64,000 nt of DNA, from contig NZ_CP039852.1 in NCBI RefSeq assembly GCF_006228385.1, forward strand, positions 1,054,001-1,118,000, given 5' to 3'. The position numbers and the translations under genes are program-made. This DNA is from Salinimonas iocasae (GTDB taxonomy: Bacteria; Pseudomonadota; Gammaproteobacteria; Enterobacterales; Alteromonadaceae). Positions 55,992-64,000 of this stretch are shown here, one piece after another. Each line of letters opens with the position of its first letter. Position 1 is the first letter of the stretch. The notes beneath the pieces are model-generated. The model ran no database searches and was not told the DNA's origin. It was given only the letters and a program-made list of their open reading frames with translations.

Positions 55992-56022
55992 ACTGTTTTC
56001 CTCTTCCATAATGGTTCCGGGG

Positions 56023-56490
56023 TTAATTGCCGTCGCAGACGGTATAGCCCCAGCGGGTTACACCCAGGCTTTCACGGGGCAGGGTAGAGGCAAAATTGGG
56101 TGAATTTAGCGTTAGAGCGAGCCCCGGTACTAAAAACTGATGCTGATAATTCACAATTTCTGCGCGCACCATCTCTACCTGACCATAAGCCAGCGCGGCG
56201 GCGCCCTCTTCTGATAAATAGCTGACAGAAACATTTGCCGCTGTAAAATTGGGTAGTAAAGGAGCAAGATCGCCGACTGCATACAGTACAGCGTCTTCAT
56301 CTACCAGCTGATTTTCCTGATCGAAATCACAGACCACAGCAAGCCGTGCGACACGCCGGCTGACCTCGGTGACGACATTCCAGGTAAAAAACAGTCGTCC
56401 AACTTCAAATACGGCAAACAACACCATGAAAAATACGGCGCCCACGATGGCAAACTCAACGGTATACACGCCTTTCTGATGGCGTTTCAT
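56023..56490 (-). CDS. TadE/TadF-like pseudopilin
   Basis: 155 residues. The N-terminus is a pseudopilin type: basic start MKRHQKGVYTVEFAIVGAVFF, with processing after Gly and Glu at +5 (VYTVEFA), followed by a hydrophobic helix to about residue 30. The mature domain has two Cys (VVCDFD near the middle and YTVCDGN at the end), which may pair. TadE/F proteins are minor pilins matured by the prepilin peptidase and needed for Flp assembly. Its ATG overlaps the stop of the preceding tadE-like gene by 4 nt. Confidence 0.87.
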   Translation of the reverse strand: MKRHQKGVYTVEFAIVGAVFFMVLFAVFEVGRLFFTWNVVTEVSRRVARLAVVCDFDQENQLVDEDAVLYAVGDLAPLLPNFTAANVSVSYLSEEGAAALAYGQVEMVRAEIVNYQHQFLVPGLALTLNSPNFASTLPRESLGVTRWGYTVCDGN

Positions 56491-56945
56491 GGCAAGACCC
56501 TCACTGTGTAAGAGACTTCCATCGGAAAATCCAGTGAGATAGCATTGTTATCAGACAGGCTGAAAAGCGTGTCGGAGAAAATAGGAGACCAGCTATAGGA
56601 AGCGGTGACAGTAATAAAATCGCCATTTAACTGGTAGTCAAAAATCGCCTCGTTAAGACCGGGCAACAGCTCAGACTGACCGTTAGTATCACCGGAGACA
56701 ATCAGGTTGGTTGCTTTGGCCCGATCATTATCTGTTAGTGAGAAATTCCCGGTATTGTCTTTGATGGCGATATCGGCAATATACCGGGCGCCCAGCCGAA
56801 CGGAGTTGGTCAGCGCACTGTACTGATAGAATAAACGCCCGAATTCGGCAGTGGCAAAGATCAGCAAAAACATAAAGGGCGCGATGATCGTAAATTCCAC
56901 AGCGGCGACGCCTTTTTGCTTTGAAATGGGCTTGTGATTACGCAT
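56487..56945 (-). CDS. tadE: TadE-like pseudopilin
   Basis: 152 residues from ATG 56945, which has a near-perfect GGGGAGG upstream and overlaps the tadG-like stop. N-terminus MRNHKPISKQKGVAAVEF has the pseudopilin cleavage site after Gly with Glu at +5 (VAAVEF), followed by the hydrophobic helix TIIAPFMFLLIFATAEFGRLF. The remainder is a small periplasmic domain. A longer frame open to 57050 is rejected because it runs antiphase inside the tadG-like gene. It works with the neighbouring TadF-like and TadG-like proteins. Confidence 0.88.
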   Translation of the reverse strand: MRNHKPISKQKGVAAVEFTIIAPFMFLLIFATAEFGRLFYQYSALTNSVRLGARYIADIAIKDNTGNFSLTDNDRAKATNLIVSGDTNGQSELLPGLNEAIFDYQLNGDFITVTASYSWSPIFSDTLFSLSDNNAISLDFPMEVSYTVRVLP

Positions 56946-58251
56946 CAGTCCTCCCCGCATGGTAGAGCACCAGCTTGTAGGGGCCGGCGTTGTCTTCCGC
57001 TTCGCCAGAAGGAATGCCTTTACTGTTGCAAGCTTCGATATATTCGCCAATAACGTAGGCTTCGTTACCTTTTTGCATAACCGCCTGGGTTAAAAAGAAA
57101 CAGGCAGATCCCAGATATCCCAGTTCATCGGCACCGTTTGTTTCACCATCACAGTCGCCTACCAGCAGCTGTAACACGCGCCGTTCAACCCTCGCCGGAT
57201 TAGGCGATACGATATCGCCATCATGATCAATGTTACTGCAGCTTCCCGGCCCGGAATCCGCCATCTGGGTATCAGTGAGATAATCTGCATAGCGATAGGC
57301 ACTGGCGTACTCGGGCGATGTTGTATCCAGCTCGTCCTCTGCATTGAGCGGAATATGCGCGCCTTCGCAATTGTTCAGATCCCGGGGATGATCGATTTCG
57401 TTTAGCTGCCCGCCCTGCCAACTGCCCATGCGGGTATTCAGGCCCTGAGCCACCGGCCCGACAGAGTTGCCCGGTTCGGTGTCAATCTGTCCGTCCTCTT
57501 CGGTGGGATCTGATGAAAAGCATTGCTCGCCGTTATAATTTTCACCCGCCAGCGCTTTTCTGACATCATCAGCACCGTATGCACCATCTAACCGGATAAG
57601 CTGAAAGTTGCCAGGGCCTATTTCCGAGCTGGTATTGGAGCTGATTTTCAAAAGCTGAAGTTGCTCTATTTCCAGCCCGAAATTGTCGTTCGGGTCACTG
57701 TTAGCACCACATACCACCATGGGTACCAGGTTACTGTAACACTCAATGAGCGCGGTGCTTGGACCTGCTACTGCCGCGGCACCGACTTGTTTGTTAAGTC
57801 CGAGTACCTGGGCCAGAAAGTTATCTAACGGAATGTTGTTGATTGACACTCTGACATAGGTGGCCGTAGCGCTATTGGTAGCCGCGAACGGGTCAGGGCG
57901 CTCTGAAAACTCAACCGTCAGCAGATCGGTGACCGTGTCACTGAAGGTATCTGCCGCGGACAAATCAAGGCTGTCGGCAATTTCTCTGAATTCAGCAAAA
58001 TTAAGATTTTTCTGCAAAATTGTCACAACGGCATCACGCGCATCGTCGTGGGTGCCGCCCTGGTCAATTTCGGTTGCACCGCTTAGTGCCGCCGAGTCCA
58101 CTAACAATTGAAGGCGTGATTTATTGAGCAGCAGGTGTCCGCCATCCAGCGCCATGGCCGCGGTACCCAACATGGCCAGTAAGCCCAGGCAAAACAGAAT
58201 CAGTACATTTCCCTGTTGCTTTTTTGTTTGATGCAATGTGGGAATCGTCAT
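56938..58251 (-). CDS. tadG: TadG-like pilus assembly protein
   Basis: 437 residues. The N-terminal segment KKQQGNVLILFCLGLLAMLGTAAMALDGG is the TadG/TadE pseudopilin-type signal with a single hydrophobic helix, followed by NKSRLQLLVDSAALSGATEI, the classic TadG opening. The C-terminal 380 residues are periplasmic, acidic and contain several Cys (VPMVVCGANSD, GEQCFSSDP, NCEGAH, CSNIDHDGD), suggesting disulfides and perhaps metal binding. TadG is thought to anchor or bridge the pilus base. The stop overlaps the tadE start by one codon. Confidence 0.85.
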   Translation of the reverse strand: MTIPTLHQTKKQQGNVLILFCLGLLAMLGTAAMALDGGHLLLNKSRLQLLVDSAALSGATEIDQGGTHDDARDAVVTILQKNLNFAEFREIADSLDLSAADTFSDTVTDLLTVEFSERPDPFAATNSATATYVRVSINNIPLDNFLAQVLGLNKQVGAAAVAGPSTALIECYSNLVPMVVCGANSDPNDNFGLEIEQLQLLKISSNTSSEIGPGNFQLIRLDGAYGADDVRKALAGENYNGEQCFSSDPTEEDGQIDTEPGNSVGPVAQGLNTRMGSWQGGQLNEIDHPRDLNNCEGAHIPLNAEDELDTTSPEYASAYRYADYLTDTQMADSGPGSCSNIDHDGDIVSPNPARVERRVLQLLVGDCDGETNGADELGYLGSACFFLTQAVMQKGNEAYVIGEYIEACNSKGIPSGEAEDNAGPYKLVLYHAGRTDA

Positions 58252-58260
58252 TATCGTTCC

Positions 58261-58515
58261 TTAGTTATCGTCGCCCTGCGCTTTCACTTCGCGACCTTCT
58301 TTTCCGGCATAAATACTGTCACGATAGTTTTCGGCGGCATGCTTACCGTAGTCGCCCTGAAGCTCGCGGGTTATACCGTCGTTATTAATCGCAGCTTCGG
58401 CATCGAGCACCTGCAGCGATTTTATCTGCTGCGATGCGTAGGTCAGCTGGTAAGGTGGCGTTTGAGAACAGCCGGCAAGGGATGCTGAAATAGCAATTAA
58501 AAGTAACGTTCGCAT
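58261..58515 (-). CDS. Small lipoprotein of Tad locus
   Basis: 84 residues. Signal peptide with lipobox SASLAGCSQ near residue 16, then a polar, mostly helical domain (QIKSLQVLDAEAAINNDG). It may take the place of RcpB/CpaD-type accessory lipoproteins that help the secretin, but no motif proves this. The ATG overlaps the stop of the secretin gene by one base (TAATG), and the tadG-like gene starts 9 bp later, so it is an integral operon member. Confidence 0.75.
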   Translation of the reverse strand: MRTLLLIAISASLAGCSQTPPYQLTYASQQIKSLQVLDAEAAINNDGITRELQGDYGKHAAENYRDSIYAGKEGREVKAQGDDN

Positions 58516-60005
58516 TAGAAGGTTCCTTCTGTCTGACGGATATCATGACCATAGCGGCTATCGGTACCACCGTTAGCAGGCAGTACATCGTAGGGAGATT
58601 CCATGTTGTATTGGGTGCGACCCGATGCACCTGGCACATACTGAGTGGGCTCGCCCATCAGATAAAATTTCAGGTCAGAGGCCGGCACGAAACCATCGGT
58701 GGGCAGAGTCACATTCTCTTTGTTGAACGGGCGAACCAGGCGAGGCGTAACCATAATTACCAGCTCGGATTGGCCGCTGACGAATTGCTGACTGCGGAAT
58801 AACTGACCCAGAATAGGAATATCGCCTAAACCAGGGAAACGCTCGATATTTTCCCGTAAGTTATCCGACAGTAGTCCGCCGATGGCCAGTGTCTGTCCAT
58901 CGCCCAGCTCTACGGTCGTTTCAGAGGTGCGTTTAATGATGGAGGGAATAACCAGCATACTGTTAGTGCCCTGGGGTGTAATGCCCACGGTATTAGCATT
59001 GGAGATCTCGCTGACCAGCACTTTCAGGTTGAGGTTAATTTTACCGCTGTCCAGCACAGTAGGCACGAACCCAAGCCCGACACCAAATTCACGGAACTGA
59101 ATAGCGATACCATCTTCACGGGGCACGGGAATAGGGAACTCCCCGCCAGATAAAAACTCGGCTTTCTGGCCGCTTAGTGCAGTAAGGTTCGGTTCGGCCA
59201 GAATTTTGGCCATACCATTTTCTTTAGCAATATCCAGTGCAACATTAAAAAACACATTGCCGTCGATATATTCACCGATAATGCCATTGGCAAACTCATA
59301 GGGCGACCCTTGAGTAACAAAGTTATAAAAGTCTGCGCCGCGGATGAGACTGGCATCCCAATTATTGTCGTTAAACATACTCAGTACATTCATATCGACA
59401 TTGAATGAGCGACTAACCTCAGTACTCATTTCCGCTACCACCACTTCCAGCATCACCTGATGACCGCCACCGACACTAAGCAGGTTGAGCACCTGGCTGC
59501 CAGCCTCTTCACCGCCCGCCGACTCGGTGTACGCGTTAGCAAGATCAACAGCTTTGTTCATTTGTATCAGTGACGATGTCTCGCCGCTTAATACCAGCTG
59601 ACCCTGAGAGGTATGAACCTCAATATCCTCTTCAGGCAAAAAGTTGTGTAAGCGTTCCCGCAGGCTGACTAAATCATGGGTAATTTCGATATTGATAACG
59701 TCCACTAATGCATCGTCTTCATTCCAGACCATCACATTGGTGGTTCCGAGTTTTTTACCCACCACATAGAGCTCTTTCTGGCGTAAGATCAGGATGTCAG
59801 CGATGGCCGGGTTTCCCACTGATACGCGTTCGGCGTTACGGTTCAGCTGCAGGTTTTTGGATTTATAAATAGGCACATGCACAATGCGCTGTTTATCCAT
59901 AGTCGGTCCTCCGGCATGCGCTAATGATATATTCACGATCAGCCAGACGAAGGCGCCTATAGACAACGCGACGATGACTTTGTAAGTATCAGGAAACGGT
60001 TTCAT
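58515..60005 (-). CDS. rcpA: RcpA/CpaC secretin
   Basis: 496 residues. Signal peptide/anchor near residues 8-31, then the pilus N-terminal domain (SKNLQLNRNAERVSVGNPAIADILIL), a BON-like segment, and the secretin domain. Secretin signatures: LAEPNLTALSGQKAEFLSGGEFPIPV and VELGDGQTLAIGGLLSDN, then GLGDIPILGQLFRS. It forms the outer-membrane channel for the Flp pilus. The ATG overlaps the rcpC stop by 4 nt. Confidence 0.95.
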   Translation of the reverse strand: MKPFPDTYKVIVALSIGAFVWLIVNISLAHAGGPTMDKQRIVHVPIYKSKNLQLNRNAERVSVGNPAIADILILRQKELYVVGKKLGTTNVMVWNEDDALVDVINIEITHDLVSLRERLHNFLPEEDIEVHTSQGQLVLSGETSSLIQMNKAVDLANAYTESAGGEEAGSQVLNLLSVGGGHQVMLEVVVAEMSTEVSRSFNVDMNVLSMFNDNNWDASLIRGADFYNFVTQGSPYEFANGIIGEYIDGNVFFNVALDIAKENGMAKILAEPNLTALSGQKAEFLSGGEFPIPVPREDGIAIQFREFGVGLGFVPTVLDSGKINLNLKVLVSEISNANTVGITPQGTNSMLVIPSIIKRTSETTVELGDGQTLAIGGLLSDNLRENIERFPGLGDIPILGQLFRSQQFVSGQSELVIMVTPRLVRPFNKENVTLPTDGFVPASDLKFYLMGEPTQYVPGASGRTQYNMESPYDVLPANGGTDSRYGHDIRQTEGTF

Positions 60006-60835
60006 TGTGGGCTACCTCCGGCCTGGTCTGATTCAACAGAAATGATTTCCTCTGCAATGCCGCGAATAAGATGAACTTTAGGCTTAGTCAGTACCGGAGC
60101 TACTTGCGCTGGCTGCACTGCAGCCACTGCCGCTTTTTCTTCCTCGACCGGGTCGCTGAAGCGTGCCAGCTCCACTTTGCTGTTATCTACAGGGTTTCGT
60201 AACGCCAGTTGCAAACCACCTCTGGAGCGGGCATTCATGAGTACTTCTGCCTGTTCCAACGTAACTTCCACAGTCACTGCCCGCACCACGCGAGGACGGT
60301 TCTCGTTGTTCTGGGCGGTCTGATCGATTGCCAGTATTTTTACATTCGCCAGTACTACTTCTGTTACCGTATCTCGTTTTGTTTTTCCCACTTGACTAAA
60401 AGTATTAAGCACATCAACTTTGTCTCCGGGGAGCAGAAAACCCGCCACGCCAACCACATCGTTAACCCGAATGGTAAGCGCACGCTTGCTGTCGCCGATG
60501 AGACTGGCCAGCGAACTTCCTTCACCTTTTTCGGCAACCCGCTCGGGCCGAACAAAGTCGCCGGCGTAAAGCGTCTCTCTGGCAACTTTGCCGACCACCT
60601 GCTCCAAACCGGTGTAGGTTTCTTTAGGCACCAGGTCTTGCGGATAGGTGCGAACGCGAAGCTGCTTCGCCTCTAAAATAGTACCCACCGATACCGTCTG
60701 CGCAGCCTCTACCACCTGAACATAATTAGCTTCAGGGCGGTCTGTAGCATCTGACAACCAGTTATTGGCCAGGTATACCGCGCCCAGACCAAATACCGCA
60801 GACAGCAATAGGAATAACCAGGTATTTTTAGTCAT
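60002..60835 (-). CDS. rcpC: RcpC/CpaB pilus assembly protein
   Basis: 277 residues. N-terminal membrane anchor (TWLFLLLSAVFGLGAVYLA), then a SAF domain (QTVSVGTILEAKQLRVRTYP; VPKETYTGLEQVVGKVARETLYAGDFV) and the CpaB domain with AGFLLPGDKVDVLNTF and VTVEVTLEQAEVLMNARSRGG. It sits in the periplasm and is thought to stabilise the secretin, with which it overlaps by 4 nt. AAGGAT precedes the ATG. Confidence 0.93.
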   Translation of the reverse strand: MTKNTWLFLLLSAVFGLGAVYLANNWLSDATDRPEANYVQVVEAAQTVSVGTILEAKQLRVRTYPQDLVPKETYTGLEQVVGKVARETLYAGDFVRPERVAEKGEGSSLASLIGDSKRALTIRVNDVVGVAGFLLPGDKVDVLNTFSQVGKTKRDTVTEVVLANVKILAIDQTAQNNENRPRVVRAVTVEVTLEQAEVLMNARSRGGLQLALRNPVDNSKVELARFSDPVEEEKAAVAAVQPAQVAPVLTKPKVHLIRGIAEEIISVESDQAGGSPQ

Positions 60836-60845
60836 CGTTTTATCC

Positions 60846-62198
60846 TTACATTGCGGTCACGAAATAGTGGCGCCATGCATCATCAAGCAGTTCGGGCGTC
60901 ACGATGGGGGGCAGCTCATTAAAGCGCGTGGCGTCTTTAACAATGCTGAGTAAATCTCTGGGATAACAGGGTAAAAAGGGTTTGGATTCTGGCTGGTGGT
61001 AGTGCGAAACCAGGTAATCCAGTGTTTGCGGGTCGCAGTCAAGACCAAATGCTTTGCTTACCCGCTGCCATAAGGCGCTGTACTTTTCCCGCGTTAATGG
61101 GCGCATCTGAATTTTGTATCCAAGCCGGCGCAAAAATGCATCATCTACCAGGTCTGCCGGATTCAGGTTGGTGGAAAAGAGCATGACCAGTTCAAAGGGC
61201 ACCTCGAAGTGCGTGCCGTTGGTCAGGCTCAAAAAATCTTTGTGCTCCTCAAGGGGAATAATCCAGCGATTAAAAAGCGCGGAGGGAGACATCTGCTGGC
61301 GACCCAGATCATCCAGCAACAGCACACCGTTATTGGCTTTCATTTGCAGAGGCGCTTTATAAAGCTGGCGCGTGGTGTCGAAGCTAATTTCCAGCATATC
61401 CAGGGTCAGCTCACCACCGGTGACAATCAGTGGTCGCTTAATTTTCTGATAACGGCTATCGGCTGGCGCATCGCTGGTACGCTGGCTCAGATGATGAACC
61501 TGAGGATCGAAAAGCTGAATAATCTGGTTGTTGACCTCGATGGCGACCGGTTGGAAGATTTCATCATCGAACACTTTAATCAGTTGGCGACATAAATAAC
61601 TTTTGCCGGTACCGGGCAGACCATAAAGCAAAACCGGTTTGGTGGAATTAAGTGCCATTCCCATGGCCTCAAGGGCGTCGCTTTCAAAAGATTCACCAGC
61701 TAACTTGAGCGCCATCAGACCACTGGTCACCTGCGTATTGCGATGACTTTGGGCATTCACCATGGCCTGATAATCTTTAAGCGGCACGGGGGCCGCACCC
61801 ACATAACCACTGTGCTGAAAGGCTTTTTCTGCCTGCGCTTTACCAGATCCACTTAAACTGAACCGGGCCTGATGGGTTGCCGAACGATTTTCTACCCACA
61901 TCATCTGTTTGGCATCAGCAAGCAGCACTTGTATTAAGCGCCCAGGAAGATGAATGCTTTCACTTAAACTTTCCAGTGTGGCCACCTGCTGCACGTACAG
62001 GTGTTTGATGACTAAATCCATCAGCAGTGTAGAGGGAAGGCCGGTGGCTTCAACAGTTGTAGGCTTTGATAACAGACTTGTTGAGGTACTGCGAGTTTCA
62101 GACGGCGCGGCATTGGCAGAAAACAAAGATAAATCGCTTACCGTATCCGTTGTTCCGGAAAATTCATTGTCATTGTGTTGTTGCTGTAGGTATGACAT
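60846..62198 (-). CDS. AAA+ ATPase embedded in Tad locus
   Basis: 450 residues. The N-terminal 160 residues hold a low-complexity Ser/Thr stretch and a winged-helix-like domain (MDLVIKHLYVQQVATLESLSESIHLPGRLIQVLL). The AAA+ core has Walker A LLYGLPGTGKSYLCRQL near residue 205, Walker B GVLLLDDLGRQQM near 290, sensor-1-like VMLFSTNLNPADLVDDAFLRRLG near 345 and a helical lid. It is close to MoxR/RavA-type remodelling ATPases. It is not one of the canonical Tad proteins, but lies between the prepilin peptidase and rcpC genes, 10 bp before the latter. A regulatory or assembly-remodelling role is inferred. Confidence 0.8.
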   Translation of the reverse strand: MSYLQQQHNDNEFSGTTDTVSDLSLFSANAAPSETRSTSTSLLSKPTTVEATGLPSTLLMDLVIKHLYVQQVATLESLSESIHLPGRLIQVLLADAKQMMWVENRSATHQARFSLSGSGKAQAEKAFQHSGYVGAAPVPLKDYQAMVNAQSHRNTQVTSGLMALKLAGESFESDALEAMGMALNSTKPVLLYGLPGTGKSYLCRQLIKVFDDEIFQPVAIEVNNQIIQLFDPQVHHLSQRTSDAPADSRYQKIKRPLIVTGGELTLDMLEISFDTTRQLYKAPLQMKANNGVLLLDDLGRQQMSPSALFNRWIIPLEEHKDFLSLTNGTHFEVPFELVMLFSTNLNPADLVDDAFLRRLGYKIQMRPLTREKYSALWQRVSKAFGLDCDPQTLDYLVSHYHQPESKPFLPCYPRDLLSIVKDATRFNELPPIVTPELLDDAWRHYFVTAM

Positions 62199-62221
62199 AG
62201 GCTCACCTGTCCGGTTTATTG

Positions 62222-62761
62222 TTATAGAAATAGTGCGGTGACTGCACCGCGCAGCGCAGGGTCGAGGTAACAGGTAATAACAAACCCCACCGCCAGCGCG
62301 GGGGCATAGGGAACGGGCTGAGAGGCCAGCTCGTCAGAATCTGGTTTGAAATAGCGCCGCAGGTATAAGCAGTGCCAGTAGCGGGTAAAGGTCTTTCTGA
62401 CACCTGTCAGGCCGGCTTTACGTGCGCCAAGAAGAATGGCCAATAAGGTACCTGCAATAATGCCCCAGGCAAGGGACCATAGGGCGATGGTTGGTCCGGA
62501 TAGTGCGGCCACTGCCATCATTAGTTTTACATCGCCTGCACCAAGCAGCCGAAATGCAAACAGCGGGAAAAGAAGAACGAACATCAGACAAATTGCTAAA
62601 AGTGAGTATCCCAGCCCCTGCCAACCGGTAAGCGCCATATTCAGGGCTAATCCGATCACCATGAACACAAGACAAAGCTTATTGGGAATTTTCATGGTGG
62701 TAAGATCAAAGAAGATGGCCAGGATGAAACAGATGGATATCAGCGTTAATACCAACAACAT
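62222..62761 (-). CDS. tadV: TadV/CpaA prepilin peptidase (A24A-like)
   Basis: 179 residues, mostly membrane helices. The two catalytic Asp are visible: one in FFDLTTMKIPN near residue 19 and the second in the GAGDVKLMM motif near residue 75. It lacks the N-methyltransferase domain, as is typical of Tad peptidases. It cleaves Flp and the TadE/F/G pseudopilins after Gly. AAAGGAG lies 7 nt before the ATG. Confidence 0.93.
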   Translation of the reverse strand: MLLVLTLISICFILAIFFDLTTMKIPNKLCLVFMVIGLALNMALTGWQGLGYSLLAICLMFVLLFPLFAFRLLGAGDVKLMMAVAALSGPTIALWSLAWGIIAGTLLAILLGARKAGLTGVRKTFTRYWHCLYLRRYFKPDSDELASQPVPYAPALAVGFVITCYLDPALRGAVTALFL

Positions 62762-62784
62762 GACAGTCTCCTTTAAAAAGTGAA

Positions 62785-62807
62785 TGAGGGGGCGGCACTC
62801 CCCCTCA
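62785..62807 (-). terminator. Hairpin between flp and tadV
   Basis: TGAGGGGG (62785-62792) and CCCCCTCA (62800-62807) with a 7-nt loop. On the minus strand it lies just after flp and is followed by TTCACTTTTT. It may partially terminate or protect the pilin mRNA so that pilin is made in excess over the machinery. Confidence 0.65.
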
Positions 62808-62832
62808 AAAGTACTAAAGTATCGGCTTTATA

Positions 62833-63063
62833 TTAGCCACCTGCAGTAGAGGAGTTACAACCTGCGGTCAACGAGCCGTCTGCTGTTCCGCCGTCAGCTG
62901 CTGTACATAGCTCATTTATAGTTGTTTCCGTTACTGTCCCTAATTGTGTAAATGCAGTTACCAATCCACCCACAACCAGTGAGCCCGCAATCGCATATTC
63001 AACGGCTGTCAGGCCGGACTCGTCCTGAATAAAATCCTGTAATAAAGTTTTGGCGTTTTTCAT
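62833..63063 (-). CDS. flp: Flp major pilin
   Basis: 76 residues from ATG 63063 (GGAGAAAGG upstream). Short leader MKNAKTLLQDFIQDESG, cleavage after Gly, then LTAVEYAIAGSLVVGGLVTAF with Glu at +5 and Tyr at +6, the Flp signature. The C-terminal domain is Gly/Ser/Thr rich with two Cys that could pair (ELCTAADGG and AGCNSS). It is processed by TadV and forms the pilus fibre. The frame is open to 63225 but those residues lack pilin features. Confidence 0.94.
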   Translation of the reverse strand: MKNAKTLLQDFIQDESGLTAVEYAIAGSLVVGGLVTAFTQLGTVTETTINELCTAADGGTADGSLTAGCNSSTAGG

Positions 63064-63193
63064 ACCTTTCTCCATAGGTGTAAAAGAGTGATCCACCCAA
63101 TCATCACGAGTGTTGAACCTCTGATTAGTTGGTATGAAAAGCTTAGCGAGAAAGAGGGTGCAATCGCTTACACCAAATTGCGGGTTGTTGTAT

Positions 63194-64000
63194 CTAATTG
63201 CGTAATGTGTCACCACGTTGCGCAATGATGGTATTTAATTGCGCAACGTCTTTTTGATAGATATCAGGCAGCCATTCAATGATGCCATCACGAATCTGCA
63301 CAGTCTGGTAACTCAGGTAAGTGGCGACAGGCTGTGATAGGCGCACATGACGAGTGGCCGGGGATTGGTATGCGCCAACGGCGGGCTCAAGATCTCGATC
63401 AAGCAGCACCTGCGCCAGTTTTCCCGGATTGGCGATGCGCACGCAGCCGTGACTCAAGGCCCGCTGCGACTGAGAGAAAAAGGCTTTAGCCGGAGTGTCG
63501 TGTAAATAAATAGCATCGTTGTTTTTAATATTAAAGCGCCATTTACCCAGCGCGTTGCTGGGGCCCGGTCCCTGTACCAGCAGATTGCGTTGATACAGTG
63601 TCTCGCCAGACTGATGCGTATTAATATCTGTGATGACGCGGCGATCATCGCGATCCACCCAGTAAAAATTTTCTGCCTGCATAAGATGGGGAGCCCTGTT
63701 CAGTCGAGGTAGCAGCTCATTGCGTACGATACTGGCAGGGGGGGTCCACTGCGGATTCAGTGTCACCCTGTCAATTTCTGTCAGCATGATGGGCGTGGGT
63801 GTATCAGGGTGTCCCACCACCACCGGCATACTGAAAACAGTGTTGCCCTTATCACGGTAATACAATGTATAGGCCGGAATATTCACCAAAATATATTGCG
63901 CAGGGACTATAGCTGGCAGTGAAAGCCAGCGTCGCAGATTCTCCTGCAACACAGCCAGTCTTTGAGATGGACTAAAGCGCAGTTTCTCTCTTGTGGCCTG
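63194..64000 (-). CDS. L,D-transpeptidase, LdtD/YcbB type (partial, N-terminus off window)
   Basis: The reading frame is open from the right edge to TAG 63194, giving at least 268 residues. NLRRWLSLPAIVPAQYILVNIPAYTLY followed by VVVGHPDTPTPIML and RVTLNPQWTPPASIVRNELLP are characteristic of the YcbB-type YkuD domain. The active-site motif SHGCVRIANP contains the catalytic Cys and His. The enzyme makes 3-3 cross-links in peptidoglycan in the periplasm. The N-terminal signal and peptidoglycan-binding part lie outside the window. An in-window GTG/TTG start near 63952 is not credible. It is not obviously linked to the Tad genes; 130 bp separate it from flp. Confidence 0.9.
   Translation of the reverse strand, partial: QATREKLRFSPSQRLAVLQENLRRWLSLPAIVPAQYILVNIPAYTLYYRDKGNTVFSMPVVVGHPDTPTPIMLTEIDRVTLNPQWTPPASIVRNELLPRLNRAPHLMQAENFYWVDRDDRRVITDINTHQSGETLYQRNLLVQGPGPSNALGKWRFNIKNNDAIYLHDTPAKAFFSQSQRALSHGCVRIANPGKLAQVLLDRDLEPAVGAYQSPATRHVRLSQPVATYLSYQTVQIRDGIIEWLPDIYQKDVAQLNTIIAQRGDTLRN

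Noticed and set aside
62403..62783. Long opposite-strand frame over tadV, and similar shadow frames over hsdR, tadA and gcvP
   Set aside because: They lie wholly inside confident genes and have low-complexity or unnatural composition.
63064..63193. Sigma-54 promoter upstream of flp (TTGG...TTGCA on the minus strand)
   Set aside because: Spacing between GG and GC is 11 instead of 10 bp.

Overview
The window looks like chromosomal DNA of a marine gammaproteobacterium of the Alteromonas/Alteromonadales type. Evidence is the ygfB-pepP-ubiH-ubiI block followed by gcvT-gcvH-gcvP (the order seen in Enterobacteria and Alteromonadales), moderate GC content, and a complete Tad/Flp pilus locus. No rRNA, tRNA or CRISPR array was found.

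Region 1 (1-14922) is housekeeping. On the minus strand are the start of fau (5-formyltetrahydrofolate cyclo-ligase, cut by the window edge) and a nucleoside-salvage pair rbsK-iunH. On the plus strand run ygfB, pepP, ubiH, ubiI, an exported M24 peptidase and a Sel1-repeat protein. A convergent LysR regulator follows, then the glycine cleavage operon gcvT-gcvH-gcvP with a hairpin between gcvH and gcvP.

Region 2 (14929-45034) is a 30,106-bp Tn7-like transposon whose ends can be placed to the base. It has terminal inverted repeats starting TGACGA, multiple TnsB-type repeats at each end, and a 5-bp target duplication GTTTT on both flanks. It sits 6 bp after the gcvP stop codon and separates gcvP from its original terminator, which is now at 45073. 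The transposition genes tnsA-tnsB-tnsC-tniQ-tnsD lie at the gcvP-distal end under a divergent XRE regulator. The cargo is a stack of defence modules on the minus strand: SIR2-HerA, a type I restriction-modification system (hsdM-hsdS-hsdR), and a Mokosh-like module. The last consists of a 1615-residue NERD / pseudokinase / kinase / SF1 helicase fusion, a 483-residue partner and possibly a small membrane protein. Other cargo is a membrane diguanylate cyclase and two broken genes, one HTH protein and one Xre/MbcA-type antitoxin.

Region 3 (45035-50516) is chromosomal again. It holds the displaced gcvP terminator, a hypothetical protein, a PEP-CTERM-like surface protein interrupted by an in-frame TGA in its signal peptide, two outer-membrane beta-barrel proteins, dps and a secreted protein of unknown function.

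Region 4 (50525-63063) is one long minus-strand Tad pilus operon. In transcription order it is flp, prepilin peptidase, an AAA+ ATPase, rcpC/cpaB, rcpA/cpaC secretin, a small lipoprotein, tadG-like, two tadE/F-like pseudopilins, tadZ, tadA, tadB, tadC and tadD. An L,D-transpeptidase of the LdtD/YcbB type lies upstream and is cut by the right window edge.

The strongest candidates for a new system are the gcvP-targeted Tn7-like element with two TniQ-family proteins and no CRISPR-Cas, and the kinase-helicase defence module it carries.
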